64,000 bases of DNA from Capra hircus (taxonomy: Eukaryota > Chordata > Mammalia > Artiodactyla > Bovidae). The position numbers and the translations under genes are program-made. Below the pieces are notes generated by a model. The model made no database searches and was not told the origin of the DNA. It saw only the letters and a program-made list of their open reading frames with translations. Location of the stretch: contig NC_030813.1 in assembly GCF_001704415.2 (NCBI RefSeq), positions 12,108,001 to 12,172,000 of the forward strand. The letters are read 5' to 3'. Shown here piece by piece: positions 37,101-48,636 of the stretch (position 1 is its first letter; every line of letters starts with the position of its first letter).

Positions 37101-38320
37101 TGACCTAAAGGAGGAGGATGGAGAATGTGAAGGGAAAAAGAACGAAGGGCCTTGCTCATCATCCAGTTATATAAGGGTTAAATAACAACCCACTGCAGTG
37201 GCCTGCAAGACAGCGCACCCTGAAAGGAATTCAGAATGAAAAACAGGATGAAGCTCTGTGTGCTTTAGATAAATGGGCCACTAGATAGTTAGATGCTTAT
37301 CAAGATGAATTTCAATGAGCACAAATTAAAGCAGTTAGGAGATTGTTTTGGCAAACTGGTTAAGAGATAATGATGGTTTGGTCTACAATGCTAGTGATAA
37401 GAAATGAAGTGCAGTGGATAGATAATTCAAGGAATGTTTGAAACAAGGTATGGAACAGCCAACAAGAGAGATGAATCTATGAAACTACCCAGGTCCCAAC
37501 TAGAAAACGCGTGACAGAATGTACTAAAGATTTGGGCCTTCCTTTTAAAGAAGGATATATGTTGAGTTAAAAATGGTATCCACACTGAGGAAAGATACAT
37601 TAGATTTCTTTAGTGCGAATTCACTAAAGGGTGACCTAATGCCTTAATATGAACGAGAAAAGTTGATGGCCTAAAAGAAGGCATTTACAGTGGGAATGAC
37701 ATGAGGTGTGTGGATTCATGATTGGCTGCGGGAGGAAGGGAGAGGGACTGTTACAGGCGACCCTCAAGTTTTGCCGAGATATGGAGGAGGTGCAGGTAGA
37801 GAGGGAGTCTGGGAGATTAACTGGAAATAGAGGCAGATTCTCTGGAAGGAATTTTCTAATGGGGACTGGCAACACAAATCTGAAGCTCTCAGAGAGGTGG
37901 GAGTTGGAGATAAAGATTTCGGTCATTAGCATTTTGATATCTAGCAGACTTGGTTTTTCCCTTTTTCATTTTCAATGTGCCTGAAAGAAGGGGGGCCCTG
38001 CTTGACCCCTTGGGAGTTTACATCCCTTCTTTCTCCGTTTCCCCAGAGCTGGTGGTCAATGCCTGCCTGGGCATTAATCAGGAGAGTCCTCCCCTGAAAC
38101 ACTCTAAGCTGCTGGTAGATAAGGCTGAGCCTCAGACTTTGCCTGAAGGCACACGCTGGGTTTTTTGTTTATGTTTTTATCCTGCTTCTATACTTCCTTA
38201 TCCTTCTCTCTGAGACAATAACTTTGCCACAAAAACTCCCTCACTTGTGTAAGAACCTACACCTGGAGAAGCAAATTTAAGCCAGACAATAATCAGGAGA
38301 ATAAGAGTTATTAAGGAGGC
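37101..38320. other. Intergenic DNA with old unassigned repeats
   Basis: 37680-37970 has blocks similar to the L2-like repeat at 8820-10080. Open frames at 37706-38213 have no recognisable content. No gene is supported. Confidence 0.4.
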
Positions 38321-38330
38321 CTGGGAAAGC

Positions 38331-39362
38331 GAGTTCCAGAAAAACATCTATTTCTGCTTTATTGACTATGCCAAAGCCTTTGACTATGTGGATCACAATA
38401 AAATGTGGAAAATTCTGAAAGAGATGGGCATACCAGACCACCTGACCTGCCTCTTGAGAAATCTGTATGCAGGTCAGGAAGCAACAGTTAGAACTGGACA
38501 TGGAACAACAGACTGGTTCCAAATAGGAAAAGGAGTCCGTCAAGGCTGTATATTGTCACCCTGCTTATTTAACTTATATGCAGAGTACATCATGAGAAAC
38601 GCTGGACTGGAAGAAACACAAGCTGGAATCAAGATTGCCAGGAGAAATATCAATAACCTCAGGTATGCAGATGACACCACCCTTATGGCAGAAAGTGAAG
38701 AGAAGCTAAAAAGCCTCTTGATGAAAGTGAAAGAGGAGAGTGAAAAAGTTGGCTTAAAGCTCAACATTCAGAAAACGAAGATCATGGAATCTGGTCTCAT
38801 CACTTCATGGGAAATAGATGGGGAAACAGTGGAAACAGTGTCAGACTTTATTTTTTGGGGCTCCAAAATCACTGCAGATGGTGACTGCAGCCATGAAATT
38901 AAAAGGCGCTTACTCCTTGAAAGAAAAGTTATGACCAACCTAGATAGTATATTGAAAAGCAGAGACATTACTTTGCCAACTAAGGTCTGTCCAGTCAAGG
39001 CTATGGTTTTTCCTGTGGTCATGTGTGGATGTGAGAGTTGGACTGTGAAGAAGGATGAGCACCGAAGAATTGATGCTTTTGAACTGTGGTGTTGGAGAAG
39101 ACTCTTGAGAGTCCCATGGGCTGCAAGGAGATCCAACCAATACATTCTGAAGGAGATCAGTCCTGGGATTTCTTTGGAAGGAATGATGCTAAAGCTGAAG
39201 CTCCAATCCTTTGACCACCTTATGCGAAGAGGTGACTCATTCGAAAAGACTCTGATGCTGGGAGAGATTGGGGGCAGGAGAAGGGGACGACCCAGGATGA
39301 GATGGCTGGATGGCATCACTGACTTGATGGAAGTGAGTCTGGTGAACTCCGGGAGTTGGTGA
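38331..39362 (+). pseudogene. BovB reverse transcriptase C-terminal fragment
   Basis: The frame is open for about 344 codons from the 5' truncation point. Visible RT motifs: CFIDYAKAFD (palm Asp), GHGTTDWFQIGKGVRQGCIL, SPCLFNLYAEY, and RYADDTTLMAES with the YADD active site at 38664-38675. A post-RT segment follows (YGCESW-like CGCESWTVKKDEHRR, FELWCWRRLLRVPWAARRSN). A single-base deletion near 39345 shifts the frame before the normal C-terminus and gives an early stop. It lacks the N-terminal endonuclease, so it is not active. Confidence 0.88.
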
Positions 39363-39441
39363 TGGACAGGGAGGCCTGGTGTGCTGCGATTCAAGGGGTC
39401 GCAAAGAGTTGGACACGACTGAGCGACTGAACTGAACTGAA
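38331..39441 (+). mobile_element. BovB LINE, 5'-truncated copy 6, 10-bp target duplication
   Basis: Flanked by perfect ctgggaaagc repeats at 38321-38330 and 39442-39451, which fix the insertion. The element begins inside the RT domain and keeps the whole 3' end. The duplication and long open frame indicate a relatively recent insertion. It lies tail to tail with copy 7. Confidence 0.93.
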
Positions 39442-39451
39442 CTGGGAAAGC

Positions 39452-39675
39452 CTGTAAAATAAGAAAAAGACCTGCCTAAGATGGTGGACATCAAAGAGCA
39501 ACCAGTTATCACATAGGTAGAGAACAGCAGCCAGGAATGAGCCTGAGGAAAAGAGCAGATAGAAAAGTGGTGGGGCAGTGAGTTGCTGTCAATGCAGAAT
39601 GCGGTTATCAGACATGGAAACCAACAGAGAACACAGGTCAAGAGTATGAAATGATACAGAGAGGTCAAGTTATGT
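39452..39675. other. Short spacer between opposed BovB copies
   Basis: Purine-rich sequence resembling the old L2-like repeat. It forms the loop of the BovB inverted repeat described in the findings. Confidence 0.45.
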
Positions 39676-39687
39676 AAGGAGAGAAAG

Positions 39688-42298
39688 TTCAGTTCAGTTC
39701 AGTTCAGTCACTCAGTTGTGTCTGACTCTTTATGACCCCATGAATCGCACCATGCCAGGCCTCCCTGTCCATCACCAACTTCCGGAGTTCACTCAGACTC
39801 ACGTCCATTGAGTCAGTGATGCCATGCAACCATCTCATCCTCTGTCGTCCCCTTCTCCTCCTGCCCCCAATCCCTCCCAGCATCAAAGTCTTTTCCAATG
39901 AGTCAACTCTTCCCAGGAGGTGGCCAAAGTACTGGAGTTTCAGCTTTAGCATCATTCCTTCCCAAGAAATCCCAGGGCTGATCTCCTTCCGAATGGATTG
40001 GTTGGATCTCCTTGCAGTCCAAGGGACTCTCAAGAGTCTTCTCCAACACCACAGTTCAAAAGCATCAATTCTTCAGTGCTCAGCTTTCTTCACAGTCCAA
40101 CTCTCACATCCATACATGACCACTGGAAAAACCATAGCCTTGACTAGATGGACCTTTGTTGGAAAAGTAATGTCTCTGTTTTCAATATGCTATCTAGGTT
40201 GGTCATAAGTTTCCTTCCAAGGAGTAAGTGTCTTTTAATTTCATGGCTGCAGTCACCATCTGCAGTGATTTTGGAGCTCAAAAAAATAAAGTCTGACACT
40301 GTTTCCACTGTTTCCCCATCTATTTCCCATGAAGTGATGGCACCAGATGCCATGATCTTCGTTTTCTGAATGTTGAGCTTTAAGCCAACTTTTTCACTCT
40401 CCTCTTTCACTTGCATCAAGAGGCTTTTTAGCTCCTCTTCACTTTCTGCCGTAAGGGTGATGTCATCTACATATCTGAGGTTATTGATATTTCTCCCAGC
40501 AATCTTGATTCCAGCTTGTGCTTCTTCTAGCCCAGCATTTCTCATGATGTACTCTGCATATAAGTTAAATAAGCAGGGTGACAATATATAGCCTTGAGGT
40601 ACTCCTTTTCCTGTTTGGAACCAGTCTGTTGTTCCATGTCCAGTTCTAACTGTTGCTTCCTGACCTGCATACAGATTTCTCAAGAGGCAGGTCAGGTGGT
40701 CTGGTATGCCCATCTCTCTCAGAATTTTCCACAGTTGATTGTGATCCACACAGTCAAAGGCTTCGGCATAGTCATTAAAGCAGAAATAGATGTGTTTCTG
40801 GAACTCTGTTGCTTTTCCATGATCCAGAGGATGTTGGCAGTTTGACCTCTGGTTCCTCTGCCTTTTCTAAAACCAGCTTGAACATCAGGAAGTTCACGGT
40901 TCACGTACTGCTGAAGCCTGGCTTGGAGAATCTTGAGCATTACTTTACTAGCATGTGAGATGAGTGCAATTGTGTGGTAGTTTGAGCATTCTTTGGCATT
41001 GCCTTTCTTTGGGCTTGGAATGAAAACTCACCTTTTCCAGTCCTGTGGACACTGCTAAGTTTTCCAAATTTCCTGTCATACTGAGTGCAGCACATTAACA
41101 GCATCATCTTTCAGGAATTGAAACAGCTCAACTGGAATTCCATCACCTCCACTAGCTTTGTTCGTAGTGATGCTTTCTAAGGCCCACTTGACTTCACATT
41201 CCAGGATGTCTGGCTCTAGGTGAGTGATCACATCATTGTGATTATCTGGGTCATGAAGATCTTTTTTGTACAGTTCTTCTGTGTATTCTTGCCACCTCTT
41301 CTTAATAACGTCTGCTTCTGTTAGGTCAGTACCATTTCTGTCCTTTATCAAGCCCATCGTTGCCTGAAATGTTCCCTTGGTATCTCTAATTTTCTTGAAG
41401 AGATCTCTAGTCTTTCCCATTCTGTTGTTTTCCTGTATTTCTTTGCATTGATTGCTGAAGAAGGCTTTCTTATCTCTTCTTGCTATTCTTTGGAACTCTG
41501 CATTCAGATGCTTGTATCTTTCCTTTTCTCCTTTGCTTTTGCTTCTCTTCTTTTCACAGCTATTTGTAAGGCCTCCCCAGACAGCCACTTTGCTTCTTTG
41601 CATTTCTTTTCCATGGGGATGGTCTTGATCCCTGTCTCCTGTACAATGTCACGAACCTCTGTCCATAGTTCATCAAGCACTCTATCTATCAGATCTATGC
41701 CCTTAAATCTATTTCTCACTTCCACTGTATCATCATAAGGGATTTGATTTAGGTCATACCTGAATGGTCTAGTGGTTTTCCCTACTTTCTTCAATTCAAG
41801 TCTGAATTTGGCAATAAAGAGTTCATGATCTGAGCCACAGTCAGCTCCCGGTCTTGTTTTTGCTGACTGTATAGAGCTTCTCCATCTTTGGCTGCAAAGA
41901 ATATAGTCAGTCTGATTTCGGTGTTGACCATCTGGTGATGTCCATGTGTAGAGTCTTCTCTTGTGTTGTTGGAACAGGGTGTTTGCTATGACCAGCGCGT
42001 TCTCTTGGCAAAACCATATTAGCCTTTGCCATGCTTCCTTCCGTATTCCAAGGCCAAATTTGCCTGTTACTCCAGGTGTTTCTTGACTTCCTACTTTTGC
42101 ATTCCAGTGTCCTGTTGAAAAGGACATCTTTTTTGGGTGTTAGTTCTAAAAGGTCTTGTAGGTCTTCATAGAACCGTTCAACTTCAGCTTCTTCACCATC
42201 ACTGGTTGGGGCATAGACTTGATTTACTGTGATATTGAATGGTTTGCCTTGGAAACGAACAGAGATCATTCTGTCGTTTTTGAGATTGCATCCAAGTG
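39688..42298 (-). mobile_element. BovB LINE copy 7, 5'-truncated in endonuclease
   Basis: Tail of gttca units at the left; on the minus strand, endonuclease pieces (41504-42269, QVYAPTSDGEEAEVERFYED and SDHELFIAKF), a linker (41076-41603), and RT pieces (40719-40940, 40144-40749). Two key residues are changed: the endonuclease GDWNAK motif reads GHWNAK, and the RT box reads YVDD. A frameshift near 42000-42130 splits the endonuclease. Imperfect flanking repeats aaggagagaaag (39676-39687) and aaggagtgaaaag (42299-42311) suggest the target duplication. It is nearly identical to copy 5 over the linker. Confidence 0.92.
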
Positions 42299-42311
42299 AA
42301 GGAGTGAAAAG

Positions 42312-42589
42312 AACCCACTAATACAGCAACAAAGAGGACTCATAATACTATGTTAAAGATTGAGGATTTTTAATACTTTGGAAGACAAAGACTAATGATA
42401 ACATATACTCACTTTTAAAAAGAAAAGATATTTTTGAGCATCTATTAAGGTACAAGTCCTGTGCTAGTGCTGTGGCGAGGAACGGAATAGCTGTTCCTTA
42501 CCGTTACTCTAATTGTGAGTGTGATAAGTGTTGTAATAGAAGTAAGTGAGTCATTAGTGCAACTGACGCTGAAATCTTGGCCTGTGTAC
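42312..42589 (-). mobile_element. Possible L2/MIR remnant
   Basis: gagcatctattaaggtacaa followed by gtcctgtgctagtgctgtgg resembles the antisense L2 3' end. Diverged. Confidence 0.4.
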
Positions 42590-43210
42590 TGGTGCTGAAT
42601 TAAATCTTGGAGACAGAGTTTTGGCCGAAGAAGAAAAGAATAGCTTTATTGTTTTTCCAGAGAAAGGGGGCACACAGGCTCCTGCCCTGAAAAATTATGT
42701 GTCCCATCCCGGGAGGATTTGATGAGGTATTTCATAGCAATGATTCCAGGGTGGGGATGCTGATATGATGAGGCTGTGTGCAGGGCCTGCACTCCTCTCA
42801 GCTATTCTCAAGTAATCTTCTTGATTGGGCTTCCCTATTGGCTCAACAGTAAAGAATCCACCTGCAGCGCAGGAGAATGGGGTTGGATCCCTGCGTCAAG
42901 AAGATCCCCTGGAGAAGGAAATGACAACTTGCTCCAGTATTCTTACCTGGCAAATCCCAGGGACAGAGAAGCCTGAGCAACTAAATAACAACCAATCTTC
43001 TTGATGAGCTTCTCTGCTTCCTTTAATGTAGCCTCAGGTGGCTTCTTGGCAACTCCTTCCTTGATTAGCAGTTGTTCGCATCTGCTCTTTGAAACTCAGG
43101 GAAAGTCATGGAAGCTGGAGGCCATTCTCTACAAACAAGAAAATGAGGGACAGAAAGCCTCCCGAGTTTAGGAGCCCCACAGGGTCCTGCTCTGTTTCAA
43201 GAGGAAGACA
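42590..43210 (-). mobile_element. LTR-like repeat (tentative), split by Bov-tA
   Basis: On the minus strand an AATAAAGCTATTC signal near 42642-42655 is flanked by LTR-like sequence; the segment resumes after the SINE. No retroviral gene frames are present. Assignment is uncertain. Confidence 0.35.
42826..42993 (+). mobile_element. Bov-tA SINE with 12-bp target duplication
   Basis: Head gggcttccctattggctcaa and truncated Bov-A body ending gggacagagaagcctgagca. Flanked by perfect aatcttcttgat at 42814-42825 and 42994-43005. Confidence 0.9.
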
Positions 43211-43315
43211 GCATCTGCTAATTTTTGTTTGTTAATGACTCCAGTTATTTCAATTTACCCATTGTATTTAATACAATTTCTTACTACAATTCTTTTAACA
43301 GTGATAGGTATGCAT

Positions 43316-43597
43316 AGCTGGAGAAGGCAATGGCACCCCACTCCAGTACTCTTGCCTGGAAAATCCCATGGACGGAGGAGCCTGTTAGGCTGCAGTCCGT
43401 GGGGTTGCTAAGAGTCAGACATGACTGAGCAACTTCACTTTCACTTTCCACTTTCATGCATTGGAGAAGGAAATGGCAACCCACTCCAGTGTTCTTGCCT
43501 GGAGAATGCCAGGGACAGAGGAGCCTGGTAGGAGGCTGTCTATGGGGTTGCACAGAGTTGGACAGGACTGAGGCGACTTAGCAGCAGCAGCAGCAGC
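43316..43597 (+). mobile_element. BOV-A2 SINE dimer with 10-bp target duplication
   Basis: Two Bov-A monomers (from about 43319 and 43463) with a cactttcactttccactttc linker and an (AGC)n tail. Flanked by perfect aggtatgcat at 43306-43315 and 43598-43607. Confidence 0.92.
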
Positions 43598-43607
43598 AGG
43601 TATGCAT

Positions 43608-45035
43608 GTATGTTCTCGAAGCATCATATACTGGTTAGTATACTTGAAAGTGATGGGAAAGAGCTACTCTTTGGATATTGCTTATTTTCTTGTTTAGTTG
43701 CGCATTTATGTTTATTTTTAGTAAAAAAAAAATTAGCACCTGATGAAACAAAGCAAACATTTCTGTTACTATCTTTTGTTTTATAAATAGTTAATTTCAC
43801 CTGAACGTTTATCTTGCATAAATGGATGTTAGGGTGACCAGAAAATCCACTCACTTGTAGACTGTATTTGTGTCTGACTCTATGTGGTTATTGTACCTTA
43901 GGAAGACTAACTGAAAGCAGCAGCAGCAGATTGCTTTAACAGAAAAAAAGCAACGGTGAGTTGCTTTTTTACCCTTGACTCTAAATCTACTGAGTGGCTT
44001 ACAATATAGAGCCTGCTAAAATTCTCACAGAAATCTACCTATTACAGATGGATTCTGCTTTTGAGGGAGCTGTGGAAATAGCCATCATTCCATTGTTTCC
44101 TGTATGCAACTTTGTAGCAAGGGGAAATCAATACCTGTGAATATCCACTTTGCTTGTTTAAGTATTAGAAACTTATCCCTTCCTAGTAGGGCTACTGAAG
44201 TCTTGCAATGTTTAATTACAAGATTTCTATCCTTTATTCCCATTTTGTATTTGTATACGGTGATCATTTTCAGGTCTTCTATCTCTTTGCTACTGTTTGT
44301 CAGCTGATGCTATCGCAAAAAAGGGATGGGATACATTTACAGCAAGATTTCCTTTTCCTCTTGGCACCGATATGATTTCATGTGATTGAAGTCTAGCAAT
44401 CCAGGTAGTGTCAGGGCTCTGCGTACTATTACTTTTCCAACCATCCACCACCCCATACCCTTTCTCCTTTATTTGCTGTTATTGCCTTTCCAGTATTAAT
44501 GGGTGAATTTTAAAAGATGATAAAATTATGAATACTTTGCTTCCACCTTAAGCAAAGTAGAAATCTAGAAGCTGGAAGCAATACACCAAGTGATCTCAAT
44601 TTTTGTGTGATTAAACCAATTGAGAAACCAAACAAGCTACTATTTAGAAATTTGTTGTCCATTTTGCACATGAAAAAATTCATTTCAAGCCACATTTTTC
44701 ACTTTACATTGACTTTCGTCTTCACAATGAGATCTAGTCATTTAAAACTTTTGGCACTGCCTTTTATTACAATATAAAATTTAGTAAGGCCAATATATTT
44801 AAGGAAACACATTCCTTCTTCCTTGACAAGTAAATTAGTACTACATTCTTTTCCCGTGCTGTCAATTATTATTATATTTTAAAAATCCATTTCTGTGCAT
44901 AAACACTTTTAATGATGGGATACTGTGACCACTTTGAAAATGATCACCCTCATAGTAAGACGTCTTGAATTATCAACTTCTGACCTTAATATAAAACCTG
45001 TGATTCATCTGAACCCCCAAATAATTAATTTATCC
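43608..45035. other. Intergenic DNA, no gene seen
   Basis: AT-rich; a short (CAG)4 near 43918. Nothing else recognised. Confidence 0.5.
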
Positions 45036-45730
45036 ATTCAACAAAGTTCATCAAGCAGCTATTATGTGCCAGAAACTGTTTTAGTTGCTAGAAATTGTGC
45101 CGTGAACAAAACAGCCAGTAATTCATGCCCCTGGGGAGCTTAAATTCTAGTTAGGAAGTATAAACAATTAACAAGAAAAAATGTGTAGTACTGTAGGTGG
45201 TAATAAGTATCGAGGGGAAAAATAAAGCAAGGAATGGGACTGGAAATCATGTCTGAAAGAGCCGCAGTAATTGCTAGAACAGCCAGGGAAGGCCACCCCG
45301 ATAAGACAATATTTGAGAAAATATTGGAAGGAGGTGAAGAAATGAGATAGGAAACTAAGAGATGAACATTCTGGGAAGCAGAGAACAGCAAATGCAAAGT
45401 CCCTACTCCAGGAACAGTAGTAGGCAGCGTGGCCAGAGGAGAGTGAGCCAGGGCACCAACTGAGGTAAGAAGGCTAGCGGAGTAGGGGTGGAGGAGAGAT
45501 CCTCTAAGGCCTTCTAAGGCATTTTTAGAATTTTGTTTTTCATCCAGTTGAGATGGTGCGAAGCCTTCAGCAGGTTTTGAGCATAAGCATGGTTTGTTTC
45601 AAGGGGATCATTCTGGCTCTTGAAGGCGAGGAGGTGAGGGCAGAAGCCAGAGACCAGGAAGGAGGCAAGAGAAGATAATCCATGTGGACTTCAAGCGTAA
45701 GTAACCTCAGAAGGATTATTGTCGTAGGTG
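45036..45730 (-). mobile_element. L2 LINE 3' region (antisense)
   Basis: Starts tccattcaacaaagttcatc, then attatgtgccagaaactgtt, ccctggggagcttaaattct, gcaaatgcaaagtccctact and gatcattctggctcttgaag, the order expected for the reverse complement of an L2 3' end. Non-coding. Confidence 0.6.
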
Positions 45731-45768
45731 GTCCAAGCACTAGACATATCTTCAGTTTTTTATTATTG

Positions 45769-46002
45769 CCTAGAGAATCCCGTGGATAGAGGAGCCTGGT
45801 GGGCTGCTGTCCGTAGTGTCGCACAAAGTCGGACACGACTGAAGCGACTTAGCATGCATGCATGCCCTGGAGAAGGAAATGGCAACCCACTCCAGTGTTC
45901 TTGCCTGGAGAATCCCAGGGACAGGGGAGCCTGGTGGGCTGCTGTCTATGGGGTCACACAGAGTCGGACAGGACTGAAGCGACTTAGCAGCAGCAGCAGC
46001 AG
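45769..46002 (+). mobile_element. BOV-A2 SINE, 5'-truncated dimer
   Basis: A partial first unit (45769-45853) ends gaagcgacttagcatgcatg, then a full monomer from 45870 to an (AGC)5 tail. The linker is a short (CATG)n run. This is the last ruminant-specific element before the CAMK2D promoter. Confidence 0.88.
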
Positions 46003-47199
46003 TTTTTGATAAATAAGAGATATAGTTTAAGTAATACAAAATATAGATCAGGGAACAGTGAAAATATATATTAAGCAGTGTATGCTTAAAAAGCACACTT
46101 TTATTGTCTAGTAATGTATCAGTATTAAAACTAGGTTATGTTTGTTTTATTGTATCACACAGTTATTGTAACCATTTACAATTGTGGGTAGTTTAAATAA
46201 CTGAGATAAATATAGCAATTATGTAGGCCTCATTACTCCAATATTTAAAAAGCAATTTTCTTCTCAAGTTGTAAAATTCTATCTTTATTTATTGTTTTAA
46301 TTTTACTTCTTCTGTTTAATTTTTAGATTCAGAGAAGAACATTAAATTATTACAGTATAACTTTTGGAACCATGTTGATAAATATTTAAGGTATATATTA
46401 AAAATGTTTAGCCTAGACCACATTGATTTTTTTCATCTTTCTAGCCAAATTATTAAGACACCTTGTTTCTTTTCTTCATATAGCTTTTAGTATCATCTTG
46501 TATTGCTCATTTTACACAGCATTTGCTTTTCATGATTAGGAATCAAAATATGTACAAAATTCAATTGTTATAAGCATTAAAAACTGTAAACATTTTGAGA
46601 ACTCTAGTAAAAGCTGTTATTGGCAGAATAGCATTCCTCAGACCAGGAAATGGATTTAAGTTATGTGTGACCGTGGACAAATTCACTAGTTAAAAGCAAC
46701 ATTTGGGAGCAAGCAGTAACTCCTTTCAATCTTAGACTCTCTTTCCTAGTTATGGTTCACCTTCCCCCTGTGAAATTTTGAGTTCCTGACATAATGCTGA
46801 GGATGAACAAACAGCAATAGAGTTGCAAGGTTTTTAGTTTCCTCATGCTATAAACAAAAAGCAGTAATTTGGAGAAGACTTATTGTTTTGGTCTGCCTTT
46901 AAATAAAAGACACAGGACTGGAAGGAAGGCCCATGGGTAGTTTCGGCTATCAGCAATTCATCTATTTAAAATGTAATGGATAATATTTTTGTCGTATTTA
47001 CTGCAAACAGTGACAGATATGCTGATGAGTAAGACGTGTTCCTGGACTGCTCCGTGCTTTTTCAAACAGCCATGTACAGAGTATAGCCAGGTGTCACTAT
47101 CCGATCAGATCTTTGAGCACACAAGCAGAGTACATGCAACCTCTCCTTTCCCTTTTTCCTTTTGCAAAGCGAAAGGTACTAGACTTGTTCACATGATGC
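46003..47199. other. CAMK2D upstream DNA, no repeat or gene recognised
   Basis: AT-rich on the left, GC rising from about 47150. No SINE or LINE is seen. It may hold distal regulatory sequence, but I cannot identify sites here. Confidence 0.5.
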
Positions 47200-47202
47200 G
47201 AG

Positions 47203-47210
47203 TGACGTCA
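47203..47210. promoter_or_regulatory. Palindromic CRE (TGACGTCA)
   Basis: A perfect 8-bp cAMP response element, the CREB/ATF family binding site, at the distal edge of the CpG-rich region. It lies 77 bp upstream of the TCTCGCGAGA element, close enough to act in one promoter. Binding is inferred. Confidence 0.7.
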
Positions 47211-47252
47211 GCCCCTACTAGGTCGCGTGATCGACATCTAACCTTCCCACTA

Positions 47253-47261
47253 CCCCGCCCC
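47253..47261 (-). promoter_or_regulatory. GC box (Sp/KLF site)
   Basis: The sequence ccccgcccc, followed by a CpG-rich run, lies between the CRE and the CGCG element. It is a typical Sp1-family site. Confidence 0.55.
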
Positions 47262-47279
47262 CGCCGCCAGAGCAAGAAA

Positions 47280-47289
47280 TCTCGCGAGA
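47280..47289. promoter_or_regulatory. TCTCGCGAGA promoter element (CGCG element)
   Basis: A perfect copy of the palindromic TCTCGCGAGA motif found close to start sites of many TATA-less, often bidirectional, CpG-island promoters; BANP is an established binder. Its position 1.5 kb from the CAMK2D ATG suggests a start site nearby rather than at exon 1 alone. The motif is seen; function is inferred. Confidence 0.75.
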
Positions 47290-48623
47290 AACCGCCTTAC
47301 TATCAGAACTTCGGGAGGTTACCGGGGAGTTTACTCAGGAGGGAAGGTGTGGCTCGGCTGCGGAGTGCTCGCTTTCGTTCTGTTCACGTTCATGGCCCAA
47401 GCAGAGGCTTTTGGGGATTGCCAGAGTCTGAGCAACCCAGTCTAGAAAACGGCGGCGGAGGTGGAGAGTGAGGCGGCCGTCATATCAGAAGTGAAACGTG
47501 GCGGGGCGGGCGTCGCCCCTCGCTGAAGAGGCCGCGGGGGAGGGAGGAACCCCGCGCAGAGCGCCCGGGAGCGGGCGCAGTGGCTTCTGCCGGGGCGGGC
47601 GCACCATCATCGGGGCTTGGGGGAGGCAGGGACCCTTCTCTGGAAGCAGCCTTTTGCCCACATCCGGCCCCCACTGTGTCAACACCGACTCAAGCCGAGA
47701 CGAAGCGCCTGCACCTCTGGCCCTACCGGGGCACCGCGGCCCGGGGGGCGGTCCCTGGTGCCCGGCGTCCACACCTAGGCTGGGGGCCCCCGCGACCCCC
47801 GGCCGCAGTTTCCGCAGTCCACGAGTTACCCCGCTTCTTCCCGCTAAATCGGCCCCACGTTCCGGCAGAAGCCTAATTGCGGGTTTAACTGTAATTTTCC
47901 TGTCTCGCCTCCTTCACCTACACTCTCCAGGCGTCTCCCCCGCACATCCTCCTCCACCCACCTGGTCTCTCCCTAGACGGGCGTGCGCGCGTGTGAGACC
48001 CGGGGAGGGAGGGAAGGGAAGGAGGAATCCGCGGAGGGACAGGGTGAGAGTCGCTAGCGGGAGGGATAGGATCGGCACAAGGGGGCTTCGGGAGGGAGGG
48101 GGTACTGGCAGGCGGAGGGAGCGGCGGGAGGAGGCGCTGGGGAGGAGGCGGAGGCCCGGGGACGGCGGACGAGGCTTCGCCCGAGCGGAGCGCTCTGCCT
48201 TTCGCCGCGCAGTCTCGGAGCCGCCGCGGGCTCGTGTGGAGCGCGAGGCCGCCGCGCTGCGGGCGGGAGGGAGGCCGGCTCCGGCGCGCCCCGCGCCCGC
48301 GCCCGCTGACAGCTGCAGCTGGGCTCGCGCCGTCCGCTCCCGGCTCCGCGGCCTCCGCCCCCTCGGGCTCCCTCCCCTCCGCCTCTACCCCTCCTAGCCC
48401 CGGTGCGGATCGTTTCGCAACTGCTCGCCTCTCGCCCCGTGCCCGGCTGTTTTCCATCTCCCGGCCCCTCTTCTTGAGTACTTTGCGCCTGCATCTGGGG
48501 AGAGGGTCTAGAAAGGGGTCGGAGGGAGCGTCGGGAGCAGAAGGAAGCGAGGCCCGGAGGAGGAGGAGGATCGGCGGACAGCAGGGAGGAGACCCCACGC
48601 CACCCTCTCTGGTCATCTCCCCT

Positions 48624-48636
48624 CCCGCCCCGCCCC
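48624..48636 (-). promoter_or_regulatory. CAMK2D: Proximal paired GC boxes
   Basis: cccgccccgcccc, two overlapping Sp-type sites about 155 bp upstream of the ATG. They are plausible core promoter or leader elements of CAMK2D. Confidence 0.5.

Noticed and set aside
46989..47471. 160-codon open frame overlapping the CRE/CGCG cluster
   Set aside because: No recognisable content; it crosses a composition boundary and promoter motifs, and is better explained by chance.
47498..48397. 299-codon plus-strand open frame in the CpG-rich region (and other long frames at 47918-48821 on the minus strand)
   Set aside because: GC-rich DNA lacks stop codons, so long frames arise in most frames. It opens with GTG, not ATG, and the peptide is low-complexity Arg/Pro/Gly/Ala with no recognisable domain.
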